From contig JACPOW010000011.1 of the NCBI GenBank assembly GCA_016191335.1, positions 23,618 to 87,617 on the forward strand: a stretch of 64,000 nucleotides of DNA, written 5' to 3'. A model generated the notes under the pieces. It saw only the letters and a list, made by a program, of their open reading frames with translations, was not told the origin of the DNA and did not search any database. The stretch is from Elusimicrobiota bacterium (GTDB lineage Bacteria; Elusimicrobiota; Elusimicrobia; UBA1565; UBA9628). Shown in pieces: positions 12,101 to 19,613 of this stretch (its first letter is position 1; each line of letters starts with the position of its first letter). Both the position numbers and the translations under genes were made by a program.

Positions 12101-15100
12101 CGTCCATCCTCAATCCCAACGGGCCTCTCTTCAACGGAGGCATCGCCGTCGACGCCTCCGGCAACGCCTGGGTCTCGGGGGCCGAGGCCACCGGCCCCAA
12201 TCTCACCTTCCGCCACGGCCTCTGGAAGTTCGACGCGAACGCGGCCCTCGTCGCGGGTTATCCCGCTTACTTCCAGCGTACCGAAGGCGCTCTCAACGGC
12301 GTCCTCGACGGCGGTCTTGCGACCGCCATCGACCCCGCGGGCGATATCTGGTCGGCGGGCGTCAGCTCGAACCCCGTCACCGGACGCCTCGACCTGGCGT
12401 TATGGAAGCACGATCCCTCCGGCGCAATTCTCTCCGGCTTCCCCGTCTACCGCCCCGCCGCTTTCCTCGACATCCAAGGCGAGGGGGGTGCGGAACTCGG
12501 CATGACCATCAGCCCCGCTGGCACCGTCTGGGTCGCCGCCTCGCAAGCCTACCCGCCCTTCCAGGCCGCCGACATGGCGCTGCTGCGCTACGACCTCTCA
12601 GGCGTGCTCGTGTCCTCGAGTCTGTGGCACTCCGCAGACCAGTCCGTCGTCCAGGGCCGGGGCGTCGCGCTTGACCCCGCCGGAAATCCCTTCGTCATCG
12701 GCTCGCTGCGCCCTGGGTCGAACAACTCGCTGAATGCGTTGTGGAAGTACTCCGCCTCGGGAACCCTCGCAGCCGGCTACCCCAAGGCCATCGCCAACGG
12801 CGACGACCGTTCGCTCGCCGTCGACGGCGCCGCCACGCCCTGGATAGTCAATCAGGCTCGCCCCCAGGTCTTCGGCTCCACCTCAACCATCGCCGGCGCC
12901 TCCGGCCCCGGTTACTTCGCCACCGCCGGATTCTCGAATCTGTCTGGGACCCTCTCTTATCCCGCCGGCTTCGCCGCCGGCTCCACGGTCTCATTGGTCG
13001 TCTCTCGTGACGGCTTCGACAGCGATCCCGCCTTCTTCCCGCTCGTTGCTCCCGGCGGACCCAGCCTTCCGTACTCCGTCAGCCTATTGGCGCCCGCCAC
13101 TTATCAGATCCTCGCCTTTGTCGGCGTGGATCCCGAAAACCTCGCCCCCGGCACCCCCGTCGGCGTCTACGCCCATTACGCCGAGGTCGCGCTTACCACC
13201 GCCGCTCCCACGACCGGCGTCGACTTCGCTTTCTACATCGACACCACTCCGCCCGTCTCAGCGTTCAGCTTCGTCGCCGGCTCAACGCTCACGGCGCTTG
13301 CCACCATCCAAGGCACCGCCGCCGACGACACCGCCCTCATCGGCCCCATGCGCCTGGCCGCCCAGGACCTGGACAACGGCCTCTGGTGGGACGCATCCAA
13401 ACAGGACTGGGTCGTCAGCACCGGCCCGATCTACAAGCTCATCGGCGCCGGAAGCCTGCCCGGCCCGCTCGATTATCGCCGTTGGACCGTCGACGCCCGC
13501 GCCGGCTCGCCTCTGAGCGCCGACTACGGCTTCGGCGGCTTCAGCGACTTCCTGCCCTATGGGCACTCCTTCGCGCTCCACGAGAAGCAGATCGATATCG
13601 CGGGCAATGAGCAGTTTATCCCCGCGGTCAGCTCCTTCGTCTGGCGCGGCGCCAACGGCGCCTTCGGGCCGCCCGACGCCGTCGGCGACCTCTCCGTATT
13701 CAACGTCAGCTTCACTTCCGCTTCGCTCAGCTGGACCGCCCCGGGCGAGCACCAGAACATCGGCCAGGCGCTCGCCTACGACCTGCGCTACACCACCGCG
13801 GCGAACTACAACTTCTCGACTGAGTTCAGCTCATACACCGCCGCCGTCGGCCTGCCGGAGCCGCCTCCGGCGTACCAAAACTCGTCCTTCACCCTCACCG
13901 GACTGCTTCCCGGCAAGCGCTACTTCCTCGCGCTTAAGACCTTCAACCACGAAGGCGGCCTCAGCGGGCTCTCCAACGTCAGGCAGTTCGAGACCATCCC
14001 GTCTCAACTGACCTCGATCGCCGTGACGCCGTCCTCGGCATCCGTTCTCACGGGGACCACGGAGCAGTTTGCGGCTATCGGGTCATTCACCGACGGTTCT
14101 ACTCAGGCCGTCATCGCCGTCTGGTCGAGCGACGCGCCCACAGTGGCGACCGTCACGGCCTCAGGTCTCGTCACCGCGCTTGCGACCGGAACCGCTCAAA
14201 TCACCGCCTCATCGGGCTCCATCAACGGCCAAGCGGCCTTCACGGTGACAGCCCCTACGGAACCCGCCGACTCTATCGCGCCGGTCGTCTCGCTCGCCTT
14301 CTCGACGCCGAGCTTCACGGCTTCCGGCGGCCTAGTGACCATCGGAACGCAGGCCTTGGTCTCGCTGTACGCGGTGGACCCTTCGTCGGATACGCCCGTC
14401 TCGGGAGTAGCGCAGATCCTCTACGCGGTAGACTCGACGACGCCGAGCCTGGTTTACGCCGCTCCGTTCACCTTGGCGGCGGGCTCTCATACGGTCTACT
14501 TCTCGGCGACCGACGTTGCGGGCAACGCGTCCGCCGTCTCCTCGACGGCGCTGACGGCGTCCGAGAGCCCGTTCGTAGGCGCCTTCTCGCCTTCGAGCGG
14601 TCCGATCGGGATCGGCTATTCGTTGGGAGGCTTCGGCTTCGGGACGTATGGGGGAACCGCCACGCGGGTCAAGTTCGGCGTCAGCACGACTCCGGTGTCG
14701 GTGTGGAACGACGCGTCGATCATCGGCACGGTGCCGGGTCTGTCCACGGGGACCTATGCGGTCACGGTCGAGCGGCTGTCGGGCTCCACCTTGACGATCT
14801 CGTCCGCGGGAACGTATACGGTCACGCCGGTGATCCCGTCGCTGTCGATCACTTCCGGCCCTATCGGCCTGCCGTTCACGCTGACGGGAACCGGATTCGG
14901 GACCTACTCGGGCGCCAACTCGCGCGTGCTGTTCGCGGGGGCCACCGCGCCGATCTCGGTCTGGAACGACTCGACCATCCAGGGAACAATCCCCGGGGTT
15001 GCGGCCGGGACGACGACGGTGGTCGTCGAGCGGCAGACGACGGACGGGTTCGTGTCGGCCAGCGAGCCGCTGCCCTTCACGGTGACCGTACCGAGCATTA

Positions 15101-18100
15101 CGGCGCTCAGTCCGTCGTCGGCGCCGATCGGAGCCGCGTTCACGCTGACGGGTTTCTCGTTCGGCAATTACGCCGGGACGAACACGAACGTGCTGTTCGA
15201 CGGGGCGACCTCGCCGATCGCGGTGTGGAACGACAATACGATCACCGGCACCGTGCCCGGCGGCCTGGCCCCCGGTGCGCATGAATTGATCGTCGAGCGC
15301 CGCACGTCCGACGGAGGAGTCTCGCGCTCCGGCGGCGACGTTTTCATCGTGCAGGGCTTAGCACTCGCGACGATTGCTCCCTCCATCGGCGCCATCGGCA
15401 TACCGTTCACTTTGACGGGCACGGGCTTCGGCGCCTACTTGGGAGCCAACAGCCGGGTGAAGTTCGGAGTGAGCACGGCGGCGGTGTCGGTGTGGAACGA
15501 CACGACGATCTCGGGCACGGTGCCGACCTTGGCGACGGGCGCCTACACGGTCACCGTCGAGCGCCAGCAAGGGGCCGATGTATCGGTCAGCAACGCCTCG
15601 ACCTTCACCGTGATCGAGCTTTCGATCGCGTCGGTCGCGCCCTCGTCGGGTCCCATCGGCACGGTCTTCACGTTGTCGGGCGCGGGCTTCGGGCCTTACG
15701 CCGGGGTCAACACCTTCCTCCTGCTCGGCGGAGCGACCACGCCCATCACCGTGTGGAACGACACCACCATCACGGCCACGGTGCCCGGTCTCCTGACTCA
15801 AGGCGTCAAAGAACTCGTAGCGGTGCGCCGCAACACGGACGGAGGCTTGTCGGCCTCGAACACGGCCTATTTCGAGGTGACGGGCCTGAGCATCGCCGCG
15901 ATCTCTCCTTCCACCGGAGCGATCGGCATTCCGTTCACGATCACCGGCAGCGAGTTCGGCACCTACCTGGGGGCGAACTCGCGCGTGCGCTTCGGAGTCA
16001 GCACGGCGGCGATCTCGGTCTGGAACAATACGACGATTACGGGCACAGTGCCGACCTTGGCGACGGGCGCCTACGCGGTGACCGTCGAGCGCCAGCAAGG
16101 AGCCGACGTGTCGGTCAGCAACGCCTCCACCTTCACCGTGATAGAGCTTTCGATCGCCTCGGTGGCGCCCTCGTCCGGCCCCATCGGCACGGTCTTCACC
16201 TTGTCGGGCGAGGGTTTCGGGCCGTACGCCGGGGTCAACACCTTCCTCTTGCTCGGGGGGGCGACCACGCCCATCTCCGTGTGGAACGATACGACCATCA
16301 CGGCTACGATCCCCGGAGGTCTGACGCCGGGCGTGAAGGAACTCGTGGCCGCGCGCCGCAACACGGACGGCGGCCTGTCGATCTCGAACACGGCCTACCT
16401 CGAGGTGACGGGCATGAGCATCGCTTCGGTGTCGCCGTCCACCGGGCCCATCGGGGTTCCCTTCACGATCAAGGGCAGCCAGTTCGGCGTCTACCTTGGG
16501 GCCAACTCGCGCGTACGCTTCGGCGTGAGCACGGCGGCGGTGTCGGTGTGGAACGACACGACGATCTCGGGCACTTTGCCGGCCCTGGCCACGGGCACGC
16601 ACGCGGTCGTCGTCGAGCGCCAACAGGGAACGGACGTAACGCTGAGCGATTACTCCTCTTTCACGGTCACGGAGCTGGCCGTCGGAACGTTGACGCCCTC
16701 GTCCGGGCCCATCGGCGTGGCCTTCACAATCACGGGAGAGCATTTCGGGCCCTACGCGGGGACCAACACGCGCCTGCTCCTTGGCGGGACGACCGTGGCC
16801 GTCGCGGTGTGGAACGACACGACGATCACCGGCTCCGTGCCCAACCTCGAGGCCGGCAGCCAGCCTCTGTGGCTCGAGCGCAAGTCGGGTACGGGCGTGC
16901 AGTCGAGCGCCACCGCCTACTTCCTGGTGACGACGCCTGAGGTGGCGACGTTGGTTCCTTCGTCGGCGCCCATCGGCGCGCCTTTCTCGATTACCGGGAA
17001 CAACTTCGGCCCGTATGCCGGAACCAATACACGGGTCACGTTCAACGGCGTGTCCGCCCCGATCTCGGTGTGGAACGACCACGCGATCTCGGGCACGGTG
17101 CCCGGGGCCGTCTCGACCGGGCCCGCCGTGCTCGTCGTCGAGCGGGCGGCGGGGGCGGGCGTGTCGCAGAGCGCTACGCAGGCCTTCGAGGTCCTGCTCC
17201 CCGTCATCAGCACGGTCACGCCCGGCTTCGGCCCAGCGGGAACGGTCGTGACCTTGACCGGCCACGGCTTCGGCCCGTATGCGGGCACGGCGACCAAGCT
17301 CCTGGTGGGCGGCAGCACGGTGGCGGTGTCGGTGTGGAACGACACGACCATCCGCTGGACCGTAACAGCGGCATACCCCGACGGCGACTACGCCTTGGTG
17401 GTGCGGCGCACGCCCGTGGGGGGGACCGTGGACAGCGACTCGGCGACCTTCACGGTGGGAACGGGCTACAGCGGCGCCTCGTTCGGCTTCGCTTCGACGC
17501 TCTCCCTGGCGGCGCAGCCTGACGTCAACTTCGAGGGCGGCTTGAACCTGCCGGTCGACGAGGGCGGCCGCGTCGAAACGGCGTCCAAGGCCGCGGTGGA
17601 CGTGCCTCCGAACGCGCTGGAGGAGGACACGGAGATCACGCTCAAGCGCCTGCCCAAAGACGGCCTGCGCTCGGCCTCAGCCGAGGACGGCAAGAAGAGC
17701 GCGGCGGGCGAGGCCATCGAATTCGGCCCCGAGGGCACTCAATTCAACACGCCGGTGACTATCGAGCTCCCCTATGACCCTGCGCTTGTCGCCGACGAGC
17801 GCGCGCTGGCCGTCCACTATTTCAATCCACTGCGGCGCGCCTGGGAGGCCCTGCCGAGCGTCGTGGACCGCGCGCGCCGCGTCGTCAAGGCTCAGACCAC
17901 TCATTTCTCGATCTATCAGCCCATGGATCTGGCGCCGACCGTCGCCTCGCAGGACGAATTCGCCTTGCGTGACTTCTACGCCTTCCCAAATCCGTCACGC
18001 GACGGCTCGGCGGTCACCTTCCGCATCCAGACCGGCCTGGCCGACACGGTCGAGCTGCGAGTCTACGACCTGTCGGGTCGAAAGATCCACGCCTCGTCTG

Positions 18101-18276
18101 ACTTCACCTACCGCGGCGCGATCGACGATGGCAATGGCAAGGGCGCGCAGAACACCTACGATCATGTTTGGGGCGTCGGCGGCGTGGGCAGCGGGGTCTA
18201 CACCTATGTGATCAAGGCCAGCCGCGCGGGACATTCTCCAATCATCAAATCCGGCAAAGTGGGGGTAATCAAGTGA
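3103..18276 (+). CDS. Giant (~5,060 aa) membrane-anchored/secreted protein: phospholipase C-like domain, Ig, propeller-like, TIG array, ZU5-like and FlgD/T9SS-like C-terminal domain
   Basis: I chose the ATG at 3103, overlapping the previous stop as ATGATTGA; a GTG at 3094 is the alternative. Approximate order: 1-165 four-helix module duplicated from the preceding gene; 169-190 hydrophobic signal-like segment ending near SSHAYD; 190-560 zinc-dependent phospholipase C/S1-P1-like domain with GHALHLATQDMFSPPHTH; Ig-like modules; one TIG domain near 1265-1348; OmpL47-type Ig repeats to 2220; FN3-like; two propeller-like repeat regions with VW(V/I)xG motifs (~2330-2680, ~2900-3290); a second FN3; a Big_2-like domain (~3640-3720); an 11-copy TIG array (~3827-4788); a ZU5-like domain with VDVPPNALEEDTEITL; and a FlgD/T9SS-type C-terminal domain (FPNPS, VYDLSGRK, GVYTYVI). 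Likely a surface adhesin/enzyme. It is followed by a PorV-like barrel with a 4-nt overlap. Fusion of a multi-TM module to an export-type protein is unusual and could hide a second internal start near residue 165. Confidence 0.88.
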   Translation: MIERLRNWFLKAPLGQAVLLAFVQAYGWLWIHAIFQFLLYGGGGGNGQDMGLGTSVPGIFWALVWGWVVCWPISRRIIGTSSIASYILADCIAPFTALPGLILIGAFGPAGSFKLFKATFTLLSLDILPEGRKGASLDHAFIFLGMFVSGLIGFYLTARKHKKASSVLKCWILTASLFAGFSKSSHAYDIPTHKTFLTERAAILLHKQHGQNHQELLDWKLTLMTGTDAEDSAAIQNALEHFYRPTDGVGLWSDARVPKPFDTSARNRLLGQSPLMRGENASPFFSDAVNQYKAGQKSAAYLLLGHALHLATQDMFSPPHTHNDAHLDINDRCYFGSFGFDPICPLNFAQNSFEGWTADNFARNTADPRATGAVVDPSAGNLVPTVADVGALLDHNAQTTYKSIRIAGTLNKNASNPANGPLGKMFPAFDPAANPNGMTYEVDSGKWGALFDANIPMHVWTIAGVGSMHESAGEQGDSLTDHWWKAENFSANDPGEYYYLENPKTAFPRQYNGVATSGESLAELWALGPRGRAPETAKGLMAQSQEASAGLMKRFAEFVDPLPPEIKIQDGLLNVIAANNSTNEPRPYITLTDPVSVAQPMPSGIYKAVITQVGGHYSSTQTFGGAPDGVLGPDIHTVTPHTFDHGTYIVTALDGLGNQTSQKFTISPFPPVGDLNVKNASTVIDPIAQTFTASLLVDLFDPAGIATATLTQTASPADIVTNLPVDSNVQGATARVNPVITVPETYTLSATDPAGNTPVNVEFDVSGRNYVSLFSFNSEGPATSAMTGLQSVPVPDQPSLLELQSGSAQGTYLSEVIPTYRPKYVFSGIEELLLGAVMTGASSGGGGSLTFPGQITTVSMGPRSSTAIAAQSRVEIRTADAAADLETGAFQTIALTAWQAVDNDCIWTFGSPCYQTIDQTPAAAFPLTLKKYHQVRVTMQNFGVPLCLDTNCSSACPPENTQCHSYANPTYTPKLDRVEAAGYSVALQKASRLTPGTNVTLTAPGASNVTLTIPTINRLGGLVAGHYIVPGPSDKSTLPLDQSVSIRNEADVTGPVKIKIDYGESVALTIEEAAGLTIIRTDPVTGLSAAIDAVVVSTPDHTVSGTFVFNGPGDFGAFQVQYPKIAPPALVASLNWVGDGPEFQILASPGDLAVASVPQSDPRVSAAIPAAATAGRSLISNVYQTQTSAAAFQPAGAVVFRYNSASPAMQSVIPASLKVYQLDATLGAFVLLSPQVLDQTAQSITVNVSTPGIYAIFGSPQSTLTPTSGVAGAPFTINGSGFGPFAGSSTRVRFGVAGSTAAVSLWSNTRIEASVPDISTGAYAVFVERQSSTTLTTLSAGTFTVIVPAVSSGPVLALAPRDGGTVNASTPTIVAAYASAVGVDTATVRLALDGVDVTSLAVVTSLSATFVPTEALAEGTHTVTAGVLDSEANAAASTATFLVDTIPPATTLSIGGQPAAAISTSVFTTAVFSLSAADAGSGVAETELFLDVDAASCDLSSYDPDAAPGSCANPFYDGPFTLAPGTHTVSFFSYDAADNDESLNALAVTAVAPAPPTLTLTPVDGSTVSTTMPMLAASYAAGDYALSTASVRLALDGVDVTTQAIITLSSATHVPQAALAQGTHTLTSSVSDVLGVTVNAASRFLIDTIAPATALQVNGLAASATSLTVISTDTIGFAAADAGSGVFETLYALDGASPAVFTSTFSLSAGTHTLAYHSADKAGNLESSADAFLTVLEIDTTPPSLALSPIDGSTINTPTPLLLALYADSGRGLNTASFQLSIDGIDVTTQSLVSLTSATFVPSAALAQGAHTVAASVADFAGNLSSATATFNIDSVPPLTSLVIGAPQFSSNTVFIAAVTPIGFTVSDEAQTSYAVDSGSFTVFSGTFTLSAEGEHLVQYFSTDFFGNVEAVQPSTMTVDATAPVSAFEVIGSSLEDSGRVVLSTDSVLSLSAADPVSGGVASGVGDILYSLDGGDPLSYAAPFSLSVGTHVVRFHAVDRVANAETVRTATVAVQERPFDVRPPRTTLAAGFPSYSSTTLYGANGTPFSLATADDALTVGDGTGKGAARSFLSIDAEAFALYAGTFPVVGEGSHSISFYSEDADGNSETAQSAAVGIDLTAPVTRVEVIGSSVTDAQGRVIVSTDTLLALIASDPVSAGIASGSGTIFYAVDAGTEAAYGAPFMLSAGTHTLYYRAQDRVANFEGLRSASFMAVAQDTTTAPSRVLNLAAFSTGYYSMRVLWTAPGDIGEFGQALAYDLRVATFPINDLNFVSATPVTAAPPQSFGFSEAAAFNAAEPGRFYYFALKTINHSGQVSPLSNVAQSYSGDFFAALDPDGRLWQLDANQNSLNLTRYLGTNDQSSSINDFLPWGSTSRALGFDADGGAYVFLTIGGAQQQDKPRAVLYTADSDGVFLSSRPFFAIGGQQSALNQAPGVNLAASVDVDGIVWVAGDAGGSGQNVGLWKVDASGLNLAGLSSGATAHAVLALGGGPVWMTGTDGELVFWRHDPASGDMTRYHWTNTLGAAGSGGRALVETVSGSVWIGGWANTAAGRKAALWRWENGVIELVATSTGVYSDEALGLDLDASGRFWLSGRAQVDGAGAISHAFWTYASGGGGSELALAGLDASVPTRLDFGVGNALSLARGQAWGIAGPSPFGTRSRTLGFGQLTGSVTYAPGFTGGKVAFFTSPTANFDSEVSLFTLLDAPAAGTSFDYTLEGLPAPATYYLAAVYDLSGTVTAGGENPAPGDPLGAALTPAFLPFGGAASVASIAMTPDTTDPTLALLSPVSGSTMTASLFTISGTAADEHLVGELKVALENLADGSWWNPQMSTFTAGGEPLYGIQVVRYGRADAFAWSVDMLTLRQAVVPGKSYRVHAQVSDVSGHSVSASASLVVISTEIPSISTRAASLAMSRDAAGNFWVVTQDFLEERPVEFTLRKYDATGFAVSSTTLPGATAEGSFGVAFDSAGNAWVGGSASGPNGAALALWKVDATGNVLLASTSILNPNGPLFNGGIAVDASGNAWVSGAEATGPNLTFRHGLWKFDANAALVAGYPAYFQRTEGALNGVLDGGLATAIDPAGDIWSAGVSSNPVTGRLDLALWKHDPSGAILSGFPVYRPAAFLDIQGEGGAELGMTISPAGTVWVAASQAYPPFQAADMALLRYDLSGVLVSSSLWHSADQSVVQGRGVALDPAGNPFVIGSLRPGSNNSLNALWKYSASGTLAAGYPKAIANGDDRSLAVDGAATPWIVNQARPQVFGSTSTIAGASGPGYFATAGFSNLSGTLSYPAGFAAGSTVSLVVSRDGFDSDPAFFPLVAPGGPSLPYSVSLLAPATYQILAFVGVDPENLAPGTPVGVYAHYAEVALTTAAPTTGVDFAFYIDTTPPVSAFSFVAGSTLTALATIQGTAADDTALIGPMRLAAQDLDNGLWWDASKQDWVVSTGPIYKLIGAGSLPGPLDYRRWTVDARAGSPLSADYGFGGFSDFLPYGHSFALHEKQIDIAGNEQFIPAVSSFVWRGANGAFGPPDAVGDLSVFNVSFTSASLSWTAPGEHQNIGQALAYDLRYTTAANYNFSTEFSSYTAAVGLPEPPPAYQNSSFTLTGLLPGKRYFLALKTFNHEGGLSGLSNVRQFETIPSQLTSIAVTPSSASVLTGTTEQFAAIGSFTDGSTQAVIAVWSSDAPTVATVTASGLVTALATGTAQITASSGSINGQAAFTVTAPTEPADSIAPVVSLAFSTPSFTASGGLVTIGTQALVSLYAVDPSSDTPVSGVAQILYAVDSTTPSLVYAAPFTLAAGSHTVYFSATDVAGNASAVSSTALTASESPFVGAFSPSSGPIGIGYSLGGFGFGTYGGTATRVKFGVSTTPVSVWNDASIIGTVPGLSTGTYAVTVERLSGSTLTISSAGTYTVTPVIPSLSITSGPIGLPFTLTGTGFGTYSGANSRVLFAGATAPISVWNDSTIQGTIPGVAAGTTTVVVERQTTDGFVSASEPLPFTVTVPSITALSPSSAPIGAAFTLTGFSFGNYAGTNTNVLFDGATSPIAVWNDNTITGTVPGGLAPGAHELIVERRTSDGGVSRSGGDVFIVQGLALATIAPSIGAIGIPFTLTGTGFGAYLGANSRVKFGVSTAAVSVWNDTTISGTVPTLATGAYTVTVERQQGADVSVSNASTFTVIELSIASVAPSSGPIGTVFTLSGAGFGPYAGVNTFLLLGGATTPITVWNDTTITATVPGLLTQGVKELVAVRRNTDGGLSASNTAYFEVTGLSIAAISPSTGAIGIPFTITGSEFGTYLGANSRVRFGVSTAAISVWNNTTITGTVPTLATGAYAVTVERQQGADVSVSNASTFTVIELSIASVAPSSGPIGTVFTLSGEGFGPYAGVNTFLLLGGATTPISVWNDTTITATIPGGLTPGVKELVAARRNTDGGLSISNTAYLEVTGMSIASVSPSTGPIGVPFTIKGSQFGVYLGANSRVRFGVSTAAVSVWNDTTISGTLPALATGTHAVVVERQQGTDVTLSDYSSFTVTELAVGTLTPSSGPIGVAFTITGEHFGPYAGTNTRLLLGGTTVAVAVWNDTTITGSVPNLEAGSQPLWLERKSGTGVQSSATAYFLVTTPEVATLVPSSAPIGAPFSITGNNFGPYAGTNTRVTFNGVSAPISVWNDHAISGTVPGAVSTGPAVLVVERAAGAGVSQSATQAFEVLLPVISTVTPGFGPAGTVVTLTGHGFGPYAGTATKLLVGGSTVAVSVWNDTTIRWTVTAAYPDGDYALVVRRTPVGGTVDSDSATFTVGTGYSGASFGFASTLSLAAQPDVNFEGGLNLPVDEGGRVETASKAAVDVPPNALEEDTEITLKRLPKDGLRSASAEDGKKSAAGEAIEFGPEGTQFNTPVTIELPYDPALVADERALAVHYFNPLRRAWEALPSVVDRARRVVKAQTTHFSIYQPMDLAPTVASQDEFALRDFYAFPNPSRDGSAVTFRIQTGLADTVELRVYDLSGRKIHASSDFTYRGAIDDGNGKGAQNTYDHVWGVGGVGSGVYTYVIKASRAGHSPIIKSGKVGVIK
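14572..17456 (+). repeat. Eleven tandem TIG/IPT domain repeats within the giant protein
   Basis: Eleven ~87-residue units each carry S(S/T)GPIGxxFTLxGxxFGxY and a near-invariant VWND(T/N)TI core. Units 4+5 (about 15355-15880) and 6+7 (about 15883-16410) are close copies of each other as two-domain blocks, showing recent unequal duplication in a ~530-bp register. A twelfth, isolated unit lies near 6886-7140. Confidence 0.9.
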
Positions 18277-19172
18277 GGCTCCTGCTTTCGGCCGCCGCCG
18301 TCCTGCTCGCGGTCGCGGCGCGAGGCGCGGAAACCGCGTCCTACCTCGACATCGGCGTCGGGGCGCGCGGTCTGGGCATGGGCGGCGCTTACACGGCTCT
18401 GGCCGACGATGCGAACTCCGTTTATTGGAACCCGGCAGGCTTGGCGCGGCTCGAGAAGCGCGAGGTCACGGCGAGTCATACAGAGCTCGGCAACTCGACG
18501 CGCCACGACTTCCTGGCCTATGCGCACCCGACGAGCCAAGCTGTGCTGGCGGGAGCCTTCACCTACCTGAACCAAGGCTCCATCGCGGGGCGGGACGCGG
18601 CGGGGCGACAGACGGGGAGCTACGACGCCTCCGACGCGGCGGTCGCCTTCGCCGCGGGGCGCAAGACCGATCTCGTCGACCTCGGCTTGAGCGTCAAGTA
18701 CTTGCGCAGCCACATCGCCTCGACAGAGGCCCAGGGCTTGGCCGTGGACGCGGGCCTCAAGCGCGAGCTTCCGTCCGGTCCGGGCAAGTTCGTCCTGGGA
18801 GCGGCCCTGCGCAACATCGGGCCCGGCCTCGAGTACGGAGAGCAGCGCAACGACTTGCCTCTGCGCGCCGCCTTCGGCGGGGCCTACCGCTTCGCCGCGG
18901 GCCACGCGCTCGCCGTCGAGCTACAGGACGGCCCGCGTGGCGCGGGCTGGGAAGGCAGCGCCGGCGGCGAACTTAAGGCGTACGACGGCGTGTTCTTGCG
19001 CCTGGGGTACACGAGCAAGAGTTCGGCCGTCGAGGGCTCAGGCTTCGACGCGGCGCGCGGCCTGACTGTGGGCCTGGGGCTCAGGAAGGACGGCTTCGGC
19101 CTCGACTACGCCGCCCAGGCCGCGGGTGAACTCGGCAGCACGCACCGTTTCACGCTCTCGGCGCGGTTTTAA
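18273..19172 (+). CDS. PorV/UPF0164-type outer-membrane beta-barrel protein
   Basis: The start is GTG at 18273, overlapping the giant gene's stop as GTGA; the ORF-track start at 18168 is an artefact. A signal peptide (RLLLSAAAVLLAVAARGAE) is followed by the hallmark of the PorV/PorQ (UPF0164) family, YLDIGVGARGLGMGGAYTAL then NSVYWNPAGLA. The rest alternates short beta-strands and ends in an aromatic residue (LSARF), typical of a barrel. In Bacteroidota, PorV shuttles T9SS cargo bearing C-terminal domains. Here it sits directly behind a cargo-like protein with such a domain, which suggests a dedicated outer-membrane partner. Confidence 0.85.
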   Translation: MRLLLSAAAVLLAVAARGAETASYLDIGVGARGLGMGGAYTALADDANSVYWNPAGLARLEKREVTASHTELGNSTRHDFLAYAHPTSQAVLAGAFTYLNQGSIAGRDAAGRQTGSYDASDAAVAFAAGRKTDLVDLGLSVKYLRSHIASTEAQGLAVDAGLKRELPSGPGKFVLGAALRNIGPGLEYGEQRNDLPLRAAFGGAYRFAAGHALAVELQDGPRGAGWEGSAGGELKAYDGVFLRLGYTSKSSAVEGSGFDAARGLTVGLGLRKDGFGLDYAAQAAGELGSTHRFTLSARF

Positions 19173-19223
19173 ACGCGCGCAGAGGAGCAGGAAAATCTTC
19201 AGTCAAATTTTTGCACACAGGCC

Positions 19224-19475
19224 TCAGAAGAATCGTTTTACAGCGTCCTTGATCATATCCTCGGTCGCAAACGCAGGCGCCTTTGTGATTGTGAAGTATA
19301 TTTGTTGCCCATTCACATTGTAGGACCCCTCGATGTCGCCACTGACGGACCCCGAAGCGGTGCTCCCGGCAATCACAACCTTATGCTTGGACCTCGCGGC
19401 CTCTTGCTTCACTCGTTCCAAAGCTTTCGCCAAATCCGTTCCCGGCCAGAGATCAATGATGAAATTGAAAGCCAT
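19224..19475 (-). CDS. Small conserved-looking hypothetical protein (83 aa)
   Basis: It has a good RBS (GAGGAG, 9 nt before the ATG). The alpha/beta layout, an N-terminal helix with ALERVKQEAARSKHKV and then SGDIEGSYNVNGQQIYFTIT and a C-terminal helix EDMIKDAVKRFF, faintly resembles the polyhydroxyalkanoate-system small protein family. That is not a secure assignment. No signal peptide. It stands alone on the minus strand between two plus-strand genes. Confidence 0.6.
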   Translation of the reverse strand: MAFNFIIDLWPGTDLAKALERVKQEAARSKHKVVIAGSTASGSVSGDIEGSYNVNGQQIYFTITKAPAFATEDMIKDAVKRFF

Positions 19476-19613
19476 GTATGCATTCTCCTCACAAATTGGC
19501 GGTGTGCTAGCGTTCGAATCGACTTTATTTTAGCACTCCTGCAAACGCTCTCGTTGGAGTCCTCGCCGCTAACGCCTTCGGCCCGATAGGCCTCAATGTT
19601 ATAAACTCACAAC

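Noticed and set aside
14572-17456. CRISPR-like periodicity
   Set aside because: The repetition is in-frame TIG domain repeats of ~260 bp with diverged sequence, not short identical repeats with unique spacers.
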